The position numbers were made by a program, and so were the translations under genes. A model generated the notes under the pieces. That model had not been told where the DNA came from. It made no database searches and saw nothing but the letters and a program-made list of their open reading frames with translations. A stretch of DNA of 64,000 nucleotides from Neodontobutis hainanensis (lineage: Eukaryota > Chordata > Actinopteri > Gobiiformes > Odontobutidae). Below are positions 37,205 through 48,647 of the stretch, piece after piece; position 1 is the first letter of the stretch; each line of letters opens with the position of its first letter. The stretch is from assembly GCA_024349245.1 (NCBI GenBank), contig JALDNG010000008.1, positions 750,001 to 814,000 of the forward strand, written 5' to 3'.

Positions 37205-40200
37205 TGGACACTGGTTGATCATAGGTACACGCTCACACTGGCTGTAGCTGTAGGTAAACGCTCACACTGGCTGCAGGTACATGCTCACACTTGCTGCAGC
37301 TGTAGGTACACGCTCACACTGGCTGTAGCTGTAGGTAAACACTCACACTGGCTGCAGGTACATGCTCACACTCGCTGCAGCTGTAGGTACACGCTCACAC
37401 TGGCTGTAGCTGTAGGTACACGCCCACACTGGTTTTAGGTACACGCTCACACTGGCTGTAGCTGTAGGTACACGCTCACACTGGTTTTAGGTACACGCTC
37501 ACACTGGCTGTAGCTGTAGGTACACGCCCACACTGGTTTTAGGTACACGCTCACACTGGCTGTAGCTGCAGGTACACGCTCACACTGGCTGTAGCTGTAG
37601 GTACACGCCCACACTGGTTTTAGGTACACGCTCACACTGGCTGTAGCTGTAGGTACACACTCACACTGGTTTTAGGTACACGCTCACACTGGCTGTAGCT
37701 GTAGGTACACGCCCACACTGGTTTTAGGTACACGCTCACACTGGCTGTAGCTGCAGGTACACGCTCACACTGGCTGTAGCTGTAGGTACACGCCCACACT
37801 GGTTTTAGGTACACGCTCACACTGGCTGTAGCTGCAGGTACACGCTAACACAGGCTGTAGCTGTAGGTACACACTCACACTGGTTTTAGGTACACGCTCA
37901 CACTGGCTGTAGCTGTAGGTACACGCCCACACTGGTTTTAGGTACACGCTCACACTGGCTGTAGCTGCAGGTACACGCTCACACTGGCTGTAGCTGTAGG
38001 TACACGCCCACACTGGTTTTAGGTACACGCTCACACTGGCTGTAGCTGCAGGTACACGCTAACACTGGCTGTAGCTGTAGATACATGCCCACACTGGTTT
38101 TAGGTACACGCTCACACTGGCTGTAGCTGAGGTACACGCTCACACTGGCTGTAGCTGTAGGTACACACTCACACTGGTTTTAGGTACACGCTCACACTGG
38201 CTGTAGCTGTAGGTACACGCCTACACTGGCTGTAGCTGTAGGTACACGCTCACACTGGCTGTAGCTGTAGGTACACGCTCACTATGGTTTTAGGTACAAG
38301 CTCACACTGGCTGTAGCTGTAGGTACAAGCCCACTCTGGTTTTAGGTACACGCTCACACTGGCTGTAGCTGCAGGTACAAGCCCACTCTGGTTTTAGGTA
38401 CACGCTCACACTGGCTGTAGCTGCAGGTACACGCTAACACTGGTTTTAGGTACACGCTCACACTGGTTTTAGGTACACGCTCACACTGGTTTTAGGTACA
38501 CGCTCACACTGGTTTTAGGTACACGCTCACACTGGTTTTAGGTACACGCTCACACTGGTTTTAGGTACATGCTCACACTGGTTTTAGGTACACGCTCACA
38601 CTGGTTTTAGGTACACGCTCACACTGGTTTTAGGTGCACGCTCACACTGGTTTTAGGTACACGCTCACACTGGTTTTAGGAACACGCTCACACTGGTTTT
38701 AGGTACACGCTCACACTGGTTTTAGGAACACGCTCACACTGGTTTTAGGTACACGCTCACACTGGTTTTAGGTACACGCTCACACTGGTTTTAGGTACAC
38801 GGTCACACTAATTTTAGGAACACGCTCACACTGGTTGTAGCTGCACGCCCACACTGGTTTTAGGTACACGCTCACACTGGTTTTAGGTACATGCTCACAC
38901 TGGTTTTAGGTACACGCTCACACTGGTTTTAGGAACACGCTCACACTGGTTTTAGGTACACGCTCACACTGGTTTTAGGAACACGCTCACACTGGTTTTA
39001 GGTACACGCTCACACTGGTTTTAGGTACACGCCACACTGGTTTTAGGTACACGGTCACACTAATTTTAGGAACACGCCACACTGGTTTTAGGTACACGGT
39101 CACACTAATTTTAGGAACACGCTCACACTGGTTTTAGGTACACGCTCACACTGGTTTTAGGTACACGCTCACACTGGTTTTAGGTACACGCTCACACTGG
39201 TTTTAGGTACACGCTCACACTGGTTTTAGGAACACGCCACACTGGTTTTAGGTACACGCCACACTGGTTTTAGGTACACGCTCACACTGGTTTTAGGTAC
39301 ACGCTCACACTGGTTTTAGGTACACGCTCACACTGGTTTTAGGTACACGCTCACACTGGTTTTAAGTACACACTCACACTGGCTGTAGCTGTAGGTACAC
39401 ACTCACACTGGCTGTAGCGGTAGGTACATGCTCACACTGGTTTTAGGTACACGCTCACACTGGTTTTAGGTACACGCTCACACTGGTTTTAGGTACATGC
39501 TCACACTGGTTTTAGGTACACGCTCACACTGGTTTTAGGTACACGCTCACACTGGTTTTAGGTGCACGCTCACACTAGTTTTAGGTACACGCTCACACTG
39601 GCTGTAGCTGCAGGAACACGCCCACACTGGTTTTAGGTACACGCTCACACTGGCTGTAGCTGCAGGAACACGCCCACACTGGTTTTAGGTACACGCTCAC
39701 ACTGGCTGTAGCTGCAGGAACACGCCCACACTGGTTTTAGGTACACGCTCACACTGGCTGAAGCTGCAGGAACACGCCCACACTGGTTTTAGGTACACGC
39801 TCACACTGGCTGTAGCTGCAGGAACACGCCCACACTGGTTTTAGGTACACGCTCACACTGGTTTTAGGTACACGCTCACACTGGTTTTAAGTACACACTC
39901 ACACTGGCTGTAGCTGTAGGTACACACTCACACTGGCTGTAGCGGTAGGTACATGCTCACACTGGTTTTAGGTACATGCTCACACTGGTTTTAGGTACAC
40001 GCTCACACTGGTTTTAGGTACACGCTCACACTGGTTTTAGGTGCACGCTCACACTAGTTTTAGGTACACGCTCACACTGGCTGTAGCTGCAGGAACATGC
40101 CCACACTGGTTTTAGGTACACGCTCACACTGGCTGTAGCTGCAGGAACACGCCCACACTGGTTTTAGGTACACGCTCACACTGGCTGTAGCTGCAGGAAC

Positions 40201-41887
40201 ACGCCCACACTGGTTTTAGGTACACGCTCACACTGGTTTTAGGTACATGCTCACACTGGTTTTAGGTACACGCTCACACTGGTTTTAGGTACACGCTCAC
40301 ACTGGTTTTAGGTGCACGCTCACACTGGTTTTAGGTACACGCTCACACTGGTTTTAGGAACACGCTCACACTGGTTTTAGGTACACGCTCACACTGGTTT
40401 TAGGAACACGCTCACACTGGTTTTAGGTACACGCTCACACTGGTTTTAGGTACACGCTCACACTGGTTTTAGGTACACGGTCACACTAATTTTAGGAACA
40501 CGCTCACACTGGTTGTAGCTGCACGAAAACGCCCACACTGGTTTTAGGTACACGCTCACACTGGTTTTAGGTACATGCTCACACTGGTTTTAGGTACACG
40601 CTCACACTGGTTTTAGGAACACGCTCACACTGGTTTTAGGTACACGCTCACACTGGTTTTAGGAACACGCTCACACTGGTTTTAGGTACACGCTCACACT
40701 GGTTTTAGGTACACGCTCACACTGGTTTTAGGTACACGGTCACACTAATTTTAGGAACACGCTCACACTGGTTTTAGGTACACGGTCACACTAATTTTAG
40801 GAACACGCTCACACTGGTTTTAGGTACACGCTCACACTGGTTTTAGGTACACGCTCACACTGGTTTTAGGTACACGCTCACACTGGTTTTAGGTACACGC
40901 TCACACTGGTTTTAGGAACACGCTCACACTGGTTTTAGGTACACGCTCACACTGGTTTTAGGTACACGCTCACACTGGTTTTAGGTACACGCTCACACTG
41001 GTTTTAGGTACACGCTCACACTGGTTTTAGGTACACGCTCACACTGGTTTTAAGTACACACTCACACTGGCTGTAGCTGTAGGTACACACTCACACTGGC
41101 TGTAGCGGTAGGTACATGCTCACACTGGTTTTAGGTACACGCTCACACTGGTTTTAGGTACACGCTCACACTGGTTTTAGGTACATGCTCACACTGGTTT
41201 TAGGTACACGCTCACACTGGTTTTAGGTACACGCTCACACTGGTTTTAGGTGCACGCTCACACTAGTTTTAGGTACACGCTCACACTGGCTGTAGCTGCA
41301 GGAACACGCCCACACTGGTTTTAGGTACACGCTCACACTGGCTGTAGCTGCAGGAACACGCCCACACTGGTTTTAGGTACACTCACACTGGCTGCAGGTA
41401 CATGCTCACACTGGTTTTAGGTACACGCTCACACTGGCTGTAGCTGCAGGAACACGCCCACACTGGTTTTAGGTACACGCTCACACTGGTTTTAGGTACA
41501 CGCTCACACTGGTTTTAAGTACACACTCACACTGGCTGTAGCTGTAGGTACACACTCACACTGGCTGTAGCGGTAGGTACATGCTCACACTGGTTTTAGG
41601 TACATGCTCACACTGGTTTTAGGTACACGCTCACACTGGTTTTAGGTACACGCTCACACTGGTTTTAGGTGCACGCTCACACTAGTTTTAGGTACACGCT
41701 CACACTGGCTGTAGCTGCAGGAACATGCCCACACTGGTTTTAGGTACACGCTCACACTGGCTGTAGCTGCAGGAACACGCCCACACTGGTTTTAGGTACA
41801 CGCTCACACTGGCTGTAGCTGCAGGAACACGCCCACACTTGTTTTAGGTACACGCTCACACTGGCTGTAGCTGGGTGCAGGTACAAC
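37205..41887. repeat. Large minisatellite of 23- and 29-bp units, 4.7 kb
   Basis: The whole interval is tandem repeat. A shared 14-base core TACACGCTCACACT is preceded by either GGTTTTAGG (23-bp unit) or GGCTGTAGCTGTAGG (29-bp unit). A 23-base intermediate with GGCTGCAGG appears near 37268 and 37352. The left third (to about 38430) mixes both units, usually alternating; from there on 23-mers dominate with islands of 29-mers. Point variants (ACATGC, ACACAC, AGGAACACG, CTAATTTTAGG, GTGCACG) mark blocks that recur about 1.68 kb apart. Nearly every unit carries one CpG. The minus-strand ORFs inside (62-89 codons) arise from the repeat and are not genes. The array ends about 390 bases from the claudin stop codon. 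Confidence 0.97.
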
Positions 41888-42280
41888 ATTTTCTGCATTT
41901 GCTGCTGTTGAGACTCAATTTGAGAGAAAACTAAAAGAAAAACATGACGCAGTTTTAAATGTTCAGATTGTCACAGTTGTGTATTAAAAAGTACAGTTTT
42001 TACATTTTTAGACAACATGAATTACATAAAATTCAAGAAAGAAACAGAGAAAGTGGGTGAGGTGTCATTAAGTGATACACTGTACAAATACACCTGATAT
42101 GTCATTGAGTTGTAAGAAATACATATGCTTATTATTACACAAAGTTTATCTTAAGTAAAATGTAAAAAATATTTCATTGTACAACACATTTGTCTGTATT
42201 TCAACAGTTTTCTAAAAGAATCACTTTAACATAAAATCTTCATTAATGGGACTAAGAGTAAGACTGTCCATGTCCGTGGT
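41888..42280 (-). other. Probable 3' UTR and flank of the claudin gene
   Basis: Unique AT-rich sequence lies between the minisatellite and the claudin stop codon. I did not find a convincing AATAAA on the minus strand, so the 3' end of the transcript is undefined and could reach the minisatellite. Confidence 0.4.
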
Positions 42281-42910
42281 CTAAACGTAGGCCTTGCTGC
42301 TGATTACAGACTGAGCCTTGCCGTATTTCACGTTATAGTTGTCTTCTTTTGGAGGACAGGAGCTGCAGAGAAGGCCACCACCCAGAATAAACAGCCCTGC
42401 TACACCCCAACCAATGTAAAGAGAGGCCCCCAGCTCCCGTCGCTGAGCGTGAAAAAGGAGGGGGTTGTAGAAGTCTCGGATGATGGTGTTGGCCGTCCAG
42501 CACACAGGGATCAGCATCATGACACCAGCAATGATGAACATAATACCAGCAGCAATGGCCACTTTACACTTCTGCTTCTCTTTCTTGATAACGTTGGTGC
42601 ACTTGCAGCTCATGATACCGAGAAGGACTCCGAAGACGCCCGTAATGATGGAGATGACAGTCAAGGCTCTAGCCGCATGCAGGTCTTGAGGTAAAGCCAA
42701 GAAAGAGTCGTAGACCTTGCACTGCATTTGGCCAGTGCTATGGATCACACAGTTCATCCAGAGACCTTCCCATACCACCTGAGCTGTCACAATGTTGGCT
42801 CCAGTGAACACAGTAACTCTCCAAATGGGGAGAATGCAGACAATGATGGCCCCCAGAAATCCAATGACGGCCAGGATCAGGCCCAGCACTTGTCTCCTTG
42901 TAGAAACCAT
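42281..42910 (-). CDS. Claudin, claudin-3/4/5-like, single exon
   Basis: Tight-junction four-span membrane protein of 209 residues, the usual claudin length. The paracellular-barrier signature is complete: W30, GLW at 49-51, C54, C64 and R81 in the first loop, with TGQMQCKVYDS and LALPQDL around it. Membrane spans are at about 8-28, 82-102, 117-138 and 164-184. The second loop has TANTIIRDFYNP. The tail ends in Tyr-Val, a PDZ-binding end for ZO scaffolds. The start is the first ATG, followed at once by a hydrophobic span. The whole ORF is one exon, as in many claudin 3/4/5-type genes. The closest subtype is the claudin 4/5 group by the first-loop and second-loop wording. I cannot choose the fish paralogue, so I give no symbol. 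The plus-strand ORFs over it are shadows. Confidence 0.93.
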   Translation of the reverse strand: MVSTRRQVLGLILAVIGFLGAIIVCILPIWRVTVFTGANIVTAQVVWEGLWMNCVIHSTGQMQCKVYDSFLALPQDLHAARALTVISIITGVFGVLLGIMSCKCTNVIKKEKQKCKVAIAAGIMFIIAGVMMLIPVCWTANTIIRDFYNPLLFHAQRRELGASLYIGWGVAGLFILGGGLLCSSCPPKEDNYNVKYGKAQSVISSKAYV

Positions 42911-45900
42911 GGTGAGTAGTGTATGTCTTCAGAAAAACACAAGTAGTAATGACACTGTTTCAAGAAGCAGGTTTAGTTAAAACCCAGAGTATGTTAACCC
43001 TGAAAAGAGGTAAACTCAGGATTGTCAGTTTCACAGACACCTAAAGTCTGAGTCAGTTACTGAGGATACCTACTCTGTGAACCTAAGATGGTCTGTGGCA
43101 AGTTTTATTCCTCTAACCCAGAGTCTCCTCCTCTGCAGAGCTCTCACATTGGATGAGTAGTTCACAGAAAAACTAGATCTAAACCGGAATTGATTACACA
43201 ATTTTCTGTACCATTTGAAATTTCCTCAAAAATGGTGTGGAAAAGGGGAATTAAGAAGTCATTTTTGAATTACAGATGAACAGAGATGCTTTACAGAAAA
43301 ATTAATTGAAACTCACGACAGAAGGAGTCTGGTTACAGAGAATCGTGATCATAAAAAGTGTAGGAAGAAAATTAGTTACAATAACCTTTATGGATCCTTT
43401 TTTGCCTAGCATTGCAGCTATTTTGCAGAGTGTTTTATTCCTACTGGGAAAATGAGATCAGTGACCTTTCCATGAAGTGTGATTGGAGCTTGAGAGAGCT
43501 ATGAAAGGTGTTGAAGATAGAAAAGATGACAGGTGATAGCACATTGCTTCTTTCAAGCAATACTGTAACGTGCAGGCAGAAAGATCTTTGCCTGGAGGTT
43601 TTGGTTGTGGAAAAGCAGGAACATGGCGTGTGGTGGCCTCTGAGAGGTTTGGTTGAAGGGCATGGACTTGTAAGACTTACAGGAAGAAGATGAAACACAG
43701 TAGTCATGCCACTATATATTTTATGTCTCCTTGGTCGCTGCACAAAGGGTTTTAGTGCATTTCAGGTTCGTTTCTTCTAACTTGGAGAAAAAGGGTCTCC
43801 CTATATTCGCTTCTACAATGAAGGGCCTTAACAAAGAGGCATCCTCCACAAGGTTAAAGAATGACACCTAAGATTGAGCAGCACAGAGTGGAGGAATGCT
43901 CGGGAAATATTCAAGAAGACTGTTTGTACCTTGTGACTTTTCTCTCCAAGTGACCATAAACAGAACTGTATATTGTTAAATCCACAGTGAATTAAGGTTT
44001 CTGCGTTTTCATTTTTTTTTTATCAGCTTTACCTGGAACTGCAGCACAAGTAGAGCAACTTTATTGTTTTGTTTTTTTGTTTTTATTTAGTTTGTTTGCT
44101 TAGACCTACGCTTAAAACACTCTTATTGTAAACAGCTAGTTGAGCTTTTATATATGGACACCAGTATCTTTTAAACCTGCAATTTTAATGCATATCAAAT
44201 CCAAAACTGTCCTTAGAATAAATGTGCATGAATGATTTTTTTGTAATCTTCCACTTTTGCAAAATGTATTTAAGTGAATGTCAAATATTGGTTGTGGCTG
44301 ATTGGGTTTGGCAGAGGGATTTTGCAAGAGGAAGATCAAGCTTTGATATTTAATGAGTGAACATTAAAAAGCTCTAAGAGGTTGTGGGGATGTTAGGGAC
44401 GTTGATGTGCTGATCGGGGAGAGCTCAAGTGAAGTAATAATGGCTAATAGGAAGAGATGGTTGAAGAAGTGAAAGAGGAATTAGTCACAAGGATAATGAG
44501 TCATGTCTCAATGTGACTCCATGCAGTGCCATGTCAGCACAGCAGCAGCATTACAAACACCGTTGGCAGCTCTGATGGTCTCTTTAGACTATCACACATA
44601 GATACCAACTTCCCAACTAAAAACAAACATTTCAAAACAAAAAGATCAAAATGCCTCTATTCTCAACGGCACGGTCATTTGAGACACAATAAACAAAACC
44701 TTGGATTCTTTTTTTGTTTGACCAAAGCCCAAGTGACAACATGTTTATGTAATTACAGCATCTGCTAAAAACATAGTAATGAGAATGGATGCTGTAGTGA
44801 GGATTGGTGTAATGTTTATTTTGGTATAACTTTATGATGGGCTGATTTAAGGCTTATTCACTTTAAACTGTAACAAGACAATTACTTATAGCAGTAAAAA
44901 TGAGACAATTAAGGGTATATCTGTGCTTTGTAATCTTCTTCAAAAGCAATACTTTGATTTCTACAAGCGGACTTACAATTAACTGACTAAGCCGACTAAT
45001 ACAGGCAAATAGCTTAAAAGCTGAAAAACAAATTAAACTAATTGTGGAAAGTGCCTATAGTCATATTCTCATCAATCACTTTTAATACAAAGTAAATGTT
45101 ATACATTTTATACATTTTCTGGATCAGTTCTTATTTTGATATCAACTAATAAGATGAAATCTACTCAAAAAGAAATAAACCATTATTATTGACAGAGAGA
45201 TGCTGGACTCTGATAGAAAATGTAGGAGAGTGAAGAAAACTAACCCAAACCCGGGTTTGAACAGGTCGCTCTACTTTATGTGGCATCCTCTCTACCTGAT
45301 GAGCCTCTGAAGCACCCGTAATATAAATACCATACAGTATTGTAGAGATAATAGAGCTCTTAAATTACCCTGAAATCCTTTGCTTTGTTATGAGTATGTA
45401 TGATGAATGCATAAAGGCCTCTGTCTGCTCCTCTAATCAATAGGTTATTCATCAATGTGCTGATCCTCATCAAATCCTTTACTTCTGTCGCTGGTGAAAA
45501 ACAGCAGCAGTCCTGTCAACTTGAGAAAACACAACTTTCTAGACAGTGTGACAAAAGTTTGGATAGAAATGCAGCCTTGTTATCTGAACCATGGCTTGTT
45601 TTGCCTTGACAACGACACACAGCTGCTAAAGCCCTACCTACGAAAAAACCACAGGAGCACATGAAAAGACAATCCCAGTGGGAGCCAACATAGTTGAACA
45701 AATACTGCCTGTATGATTGGATCGAATTGTATCAGATAAAAAAAAGCTGGAGGACAGCTGTTGAGTTGTCCCCTGCCTCAAAAGCATTCACTGAAGAAGG
45801 ACACACAGACATGTACAGACAGTTTGGAGAAAGATTAGTTTTCCTCACTGCTGTTCCAGTCAAATGATGCCCCCTCTGTAGTTCATCTTGACCCACAGTG

Positions 45901-48597
45901 TGCACACAGCAAGAGCCTTAGCAAGTTTTCAACATCATAAACCTTCGTAAATGTCAACAGAGTAACAAGTGTGAGGTGCTAAATGCAAATCCATGTTTAA
46001 TTATAGACTAAAATCACGAAGTGTTGTTATCTAGCTAGGGGGCATGTTCCGGGATGTACATTTGCAAGAGAAGTATCAGAGAGGTGTCATTTTAATGCTG
46101 TCAAGTATAGTGCCAGTATAGTAGTATGAGTTATTAAGGCATGTTTTTTTTATGTATTTAATGTGTTTTTTATGAATGAGTTGGCAGTGTGGGTGTTGAA
46201 TGGTGCTGGATTCTTGAAATGCCCCTGATGTGGATGAATAAAGTATCTGTCTAAGAGTTTAATGTAATAGAAGGCAGGTAAGAGAGACAAATCTACATGG
46301 CACTAGCGTATAAGGCATGCAGAATATAGCATGTGGAGGATGTAGGGTGTGTTGTACAGTTAACAGTTGCAGCCTGAGGTTCTCATCTGTTGGGTTTGTT
46401 CTTCATCGCTGCACTAAATCAGTTTCTCAGGGGAGTCGTATTCAAGCAAAGACCAGAGAAAGGGTTCAGTACTACAGCACAAATGAACAAACCCCGCTTT
46501 AGAGTTTTATATGGCAAATATAGGTCATTGTGCACCAGTGTTCTGTGACATAATAAATTATAATTATTGAAGTGAAATCCAACAAAGAGCATGTTAGAGC
46601 CAATAGGACTTGGTTGGGTGTTTTTGAGATAAGTGTGAATGGTTTTGACAGTAACAAAGAGAGCGTGTCTTACCCGAGGGAGCGCATGAGAGAAAATGTC
46701 CTGAATCAAAAGAATTAAGATAAACATAAGAACATCTTTCACTGAGAGCTTATTGTTGTTTATAATGATTAACACTGCATCCTTTTTACCAATGAAGACA
46801 ATACATTTATAATTTTGCACATGCATTTCAAACATTCTATAGATCTTTTGTCCAAAAGATACTTTATTCTTATCCGGGGGATAATTGGGGATTATTGGCT
46901 TTAGACTGGCATTTTGATGCCTTTTAAAGAGCACTGCTTGAAAAGGCCAAAGGCAAAAAGAATACTTCTGTTTCTATTTCTTTAGAAGAATAAAGAGTCA
47001 CTCAGTAGATGTAAGCACATGTAGTCATTTCTTGCTTATGTTGCTTCAATGCTATCCTTTTACAGCCACAGGGGCCGGAACAAATACTTGTCCGATTAAG
47101 GACATGAGGTGAAGTACAGTTGAACAATGAGCTGAAGAAAAATCCCACGCAGTTCTCAGGGGAGCATGGAAAACCCAGAAATGGATGGAACAAAAAAAAA
47201 AACAAATGGAAAGTTGCTGTCAACTACTTTAGTTCAAGAGAACATCATCAGTCAATAATGTCAGATCAATAATGACTCATAATGTGTATTAATTGATTAC
47301 TGTTAATCCTGCTATTCTTTCAAGAGACCTGCACATGAGCTGCACAGACATATCAATAGTTCAAATAAGCCACACAACCTCTCTTTGAAGAGGATCTTTT
47401 ATCATAATTACAGATAGTCAGCCTGTGCAGACTCATAATATGAATCTGACTGATCCAAATACTGGGCCTTCATCAAACACCTCTTTCCTGTTATGGCTGC
47501 AAAGCAGAGGTTGCAACACTTCCCCTCAAATTATGATAAATATTCTTTTATACATAGCATTTCATATTTTTCAGAGAATGGGCATTACATTATCTGGCTT
47601 CCATTCTGACACTGAGGTCAGATGGTATTGTGAGAAAAGGCAGGTGGAGACTGTGTCCTGAAGTTAAAACAAATGCAATATAAGTCTGTGAATAGTGTCA
47701 TTTCCTCTGTAGCTTGTGATTACTTTGGTGTTAAAGCATTTTCAAGTTAAGCTCATTACAGTTCCCGGTCTGACATTTTTTTGTGTGACTTTTTAAAAGG
47801 GGGTGAGTGATGATTGCAGTGAATTGTTACATTTTCAGTTGGCGCCATCCCACCTTACACCCCCATACTCCATTCACCCTCTTAAGAAAACTCTGAGCAC
47901 CATTGTGTACAACTCTGACAACTTTTTCATTTTCATCCACCACACTTTGTTGCGCCCTCCTGCCTAACTCTAACAGTTCTCAAATGTGCTGGTTTAAAAT
48001 TGTCGAGCCATTGCAGTTCTTTGTATTGTACCTATCTATTTATTTTTTCAAGGGAACACTGAACCCTCTTCCCAAATTTGAAGGACAACAGTGACTTTAA
48101 GTTGAGGGGGTAATTTCTTACAGTTAAAGTTGAGGTATAGGAAATAAAATCGTCTTTACAAGCCTGTATAAGAAACCTGTTAATGTATGTCTAAAGGCAG
48201 GGGGGGGGTCCTCTTCTTCATTTAATTTGTGAGAGGCATACTCTAAGACGCGTTACTATATTATTTCTTCAGAGAATTAAATTAGCATAAAGTAATTAAC
48301 AACATTTTTCACAGTTCCATTTGGAGGTCTGGTTCTTCCATTGCACAGACACAGGCTGGGATTTAAAACTGGAGACTTAGCACTACATTGTACATCCTCC
48401 AGTGTACGATGTAGTGTGTTCTTGAGTGTGGAGGGAAAGCTTTGAGGCACGAGTGCAGGTTTGGACTGTGCTGAGGGAATAAGATGCTTGTAAAAAGTGG
48501 TGTCAGCTTTTACATTCTTCCTCAGGACGTTTTAATACGGGAATTATAAGTTTCCATTTTGTTTGAAATGTTTCCACTAATACACAGTGATGTACTG

Positions 48598-48643
<46 letters not shown>
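48598..48643. repeat. (TA)n microsatellite
   Basis: About 22 TA dinucleotides in a row. No associated gene feature. Confidence 0.9.

Positions 48644-48647
<4 letters not shown>

Noticed and set aside
37447..38034. Minus-strand ORFs of 62-89 codons with repeated SVYLKPVWACTYSY units
   Set aside because: They come from the minisatellite. The 23- and 29-bp units are not multiples of three, so the frame stays open only by the accident of unit order.
37205..41887. Regular repeats considered as a CRISPR-like array
   Set aside because: There are no unique spacers; repeats are directly tandem, and the surrounding genes are vertebrate.
42449..42980. Plus-strand ORFs over the claudin
   Set aside because: They are antisense shadows of a clear claudin gene.
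46419..46934. 171-codon ORF on the minus strand
   Set aside because: The translation has no motif that I recognise and sits in AT-rich intergenic DNA. Length alone is not enough.
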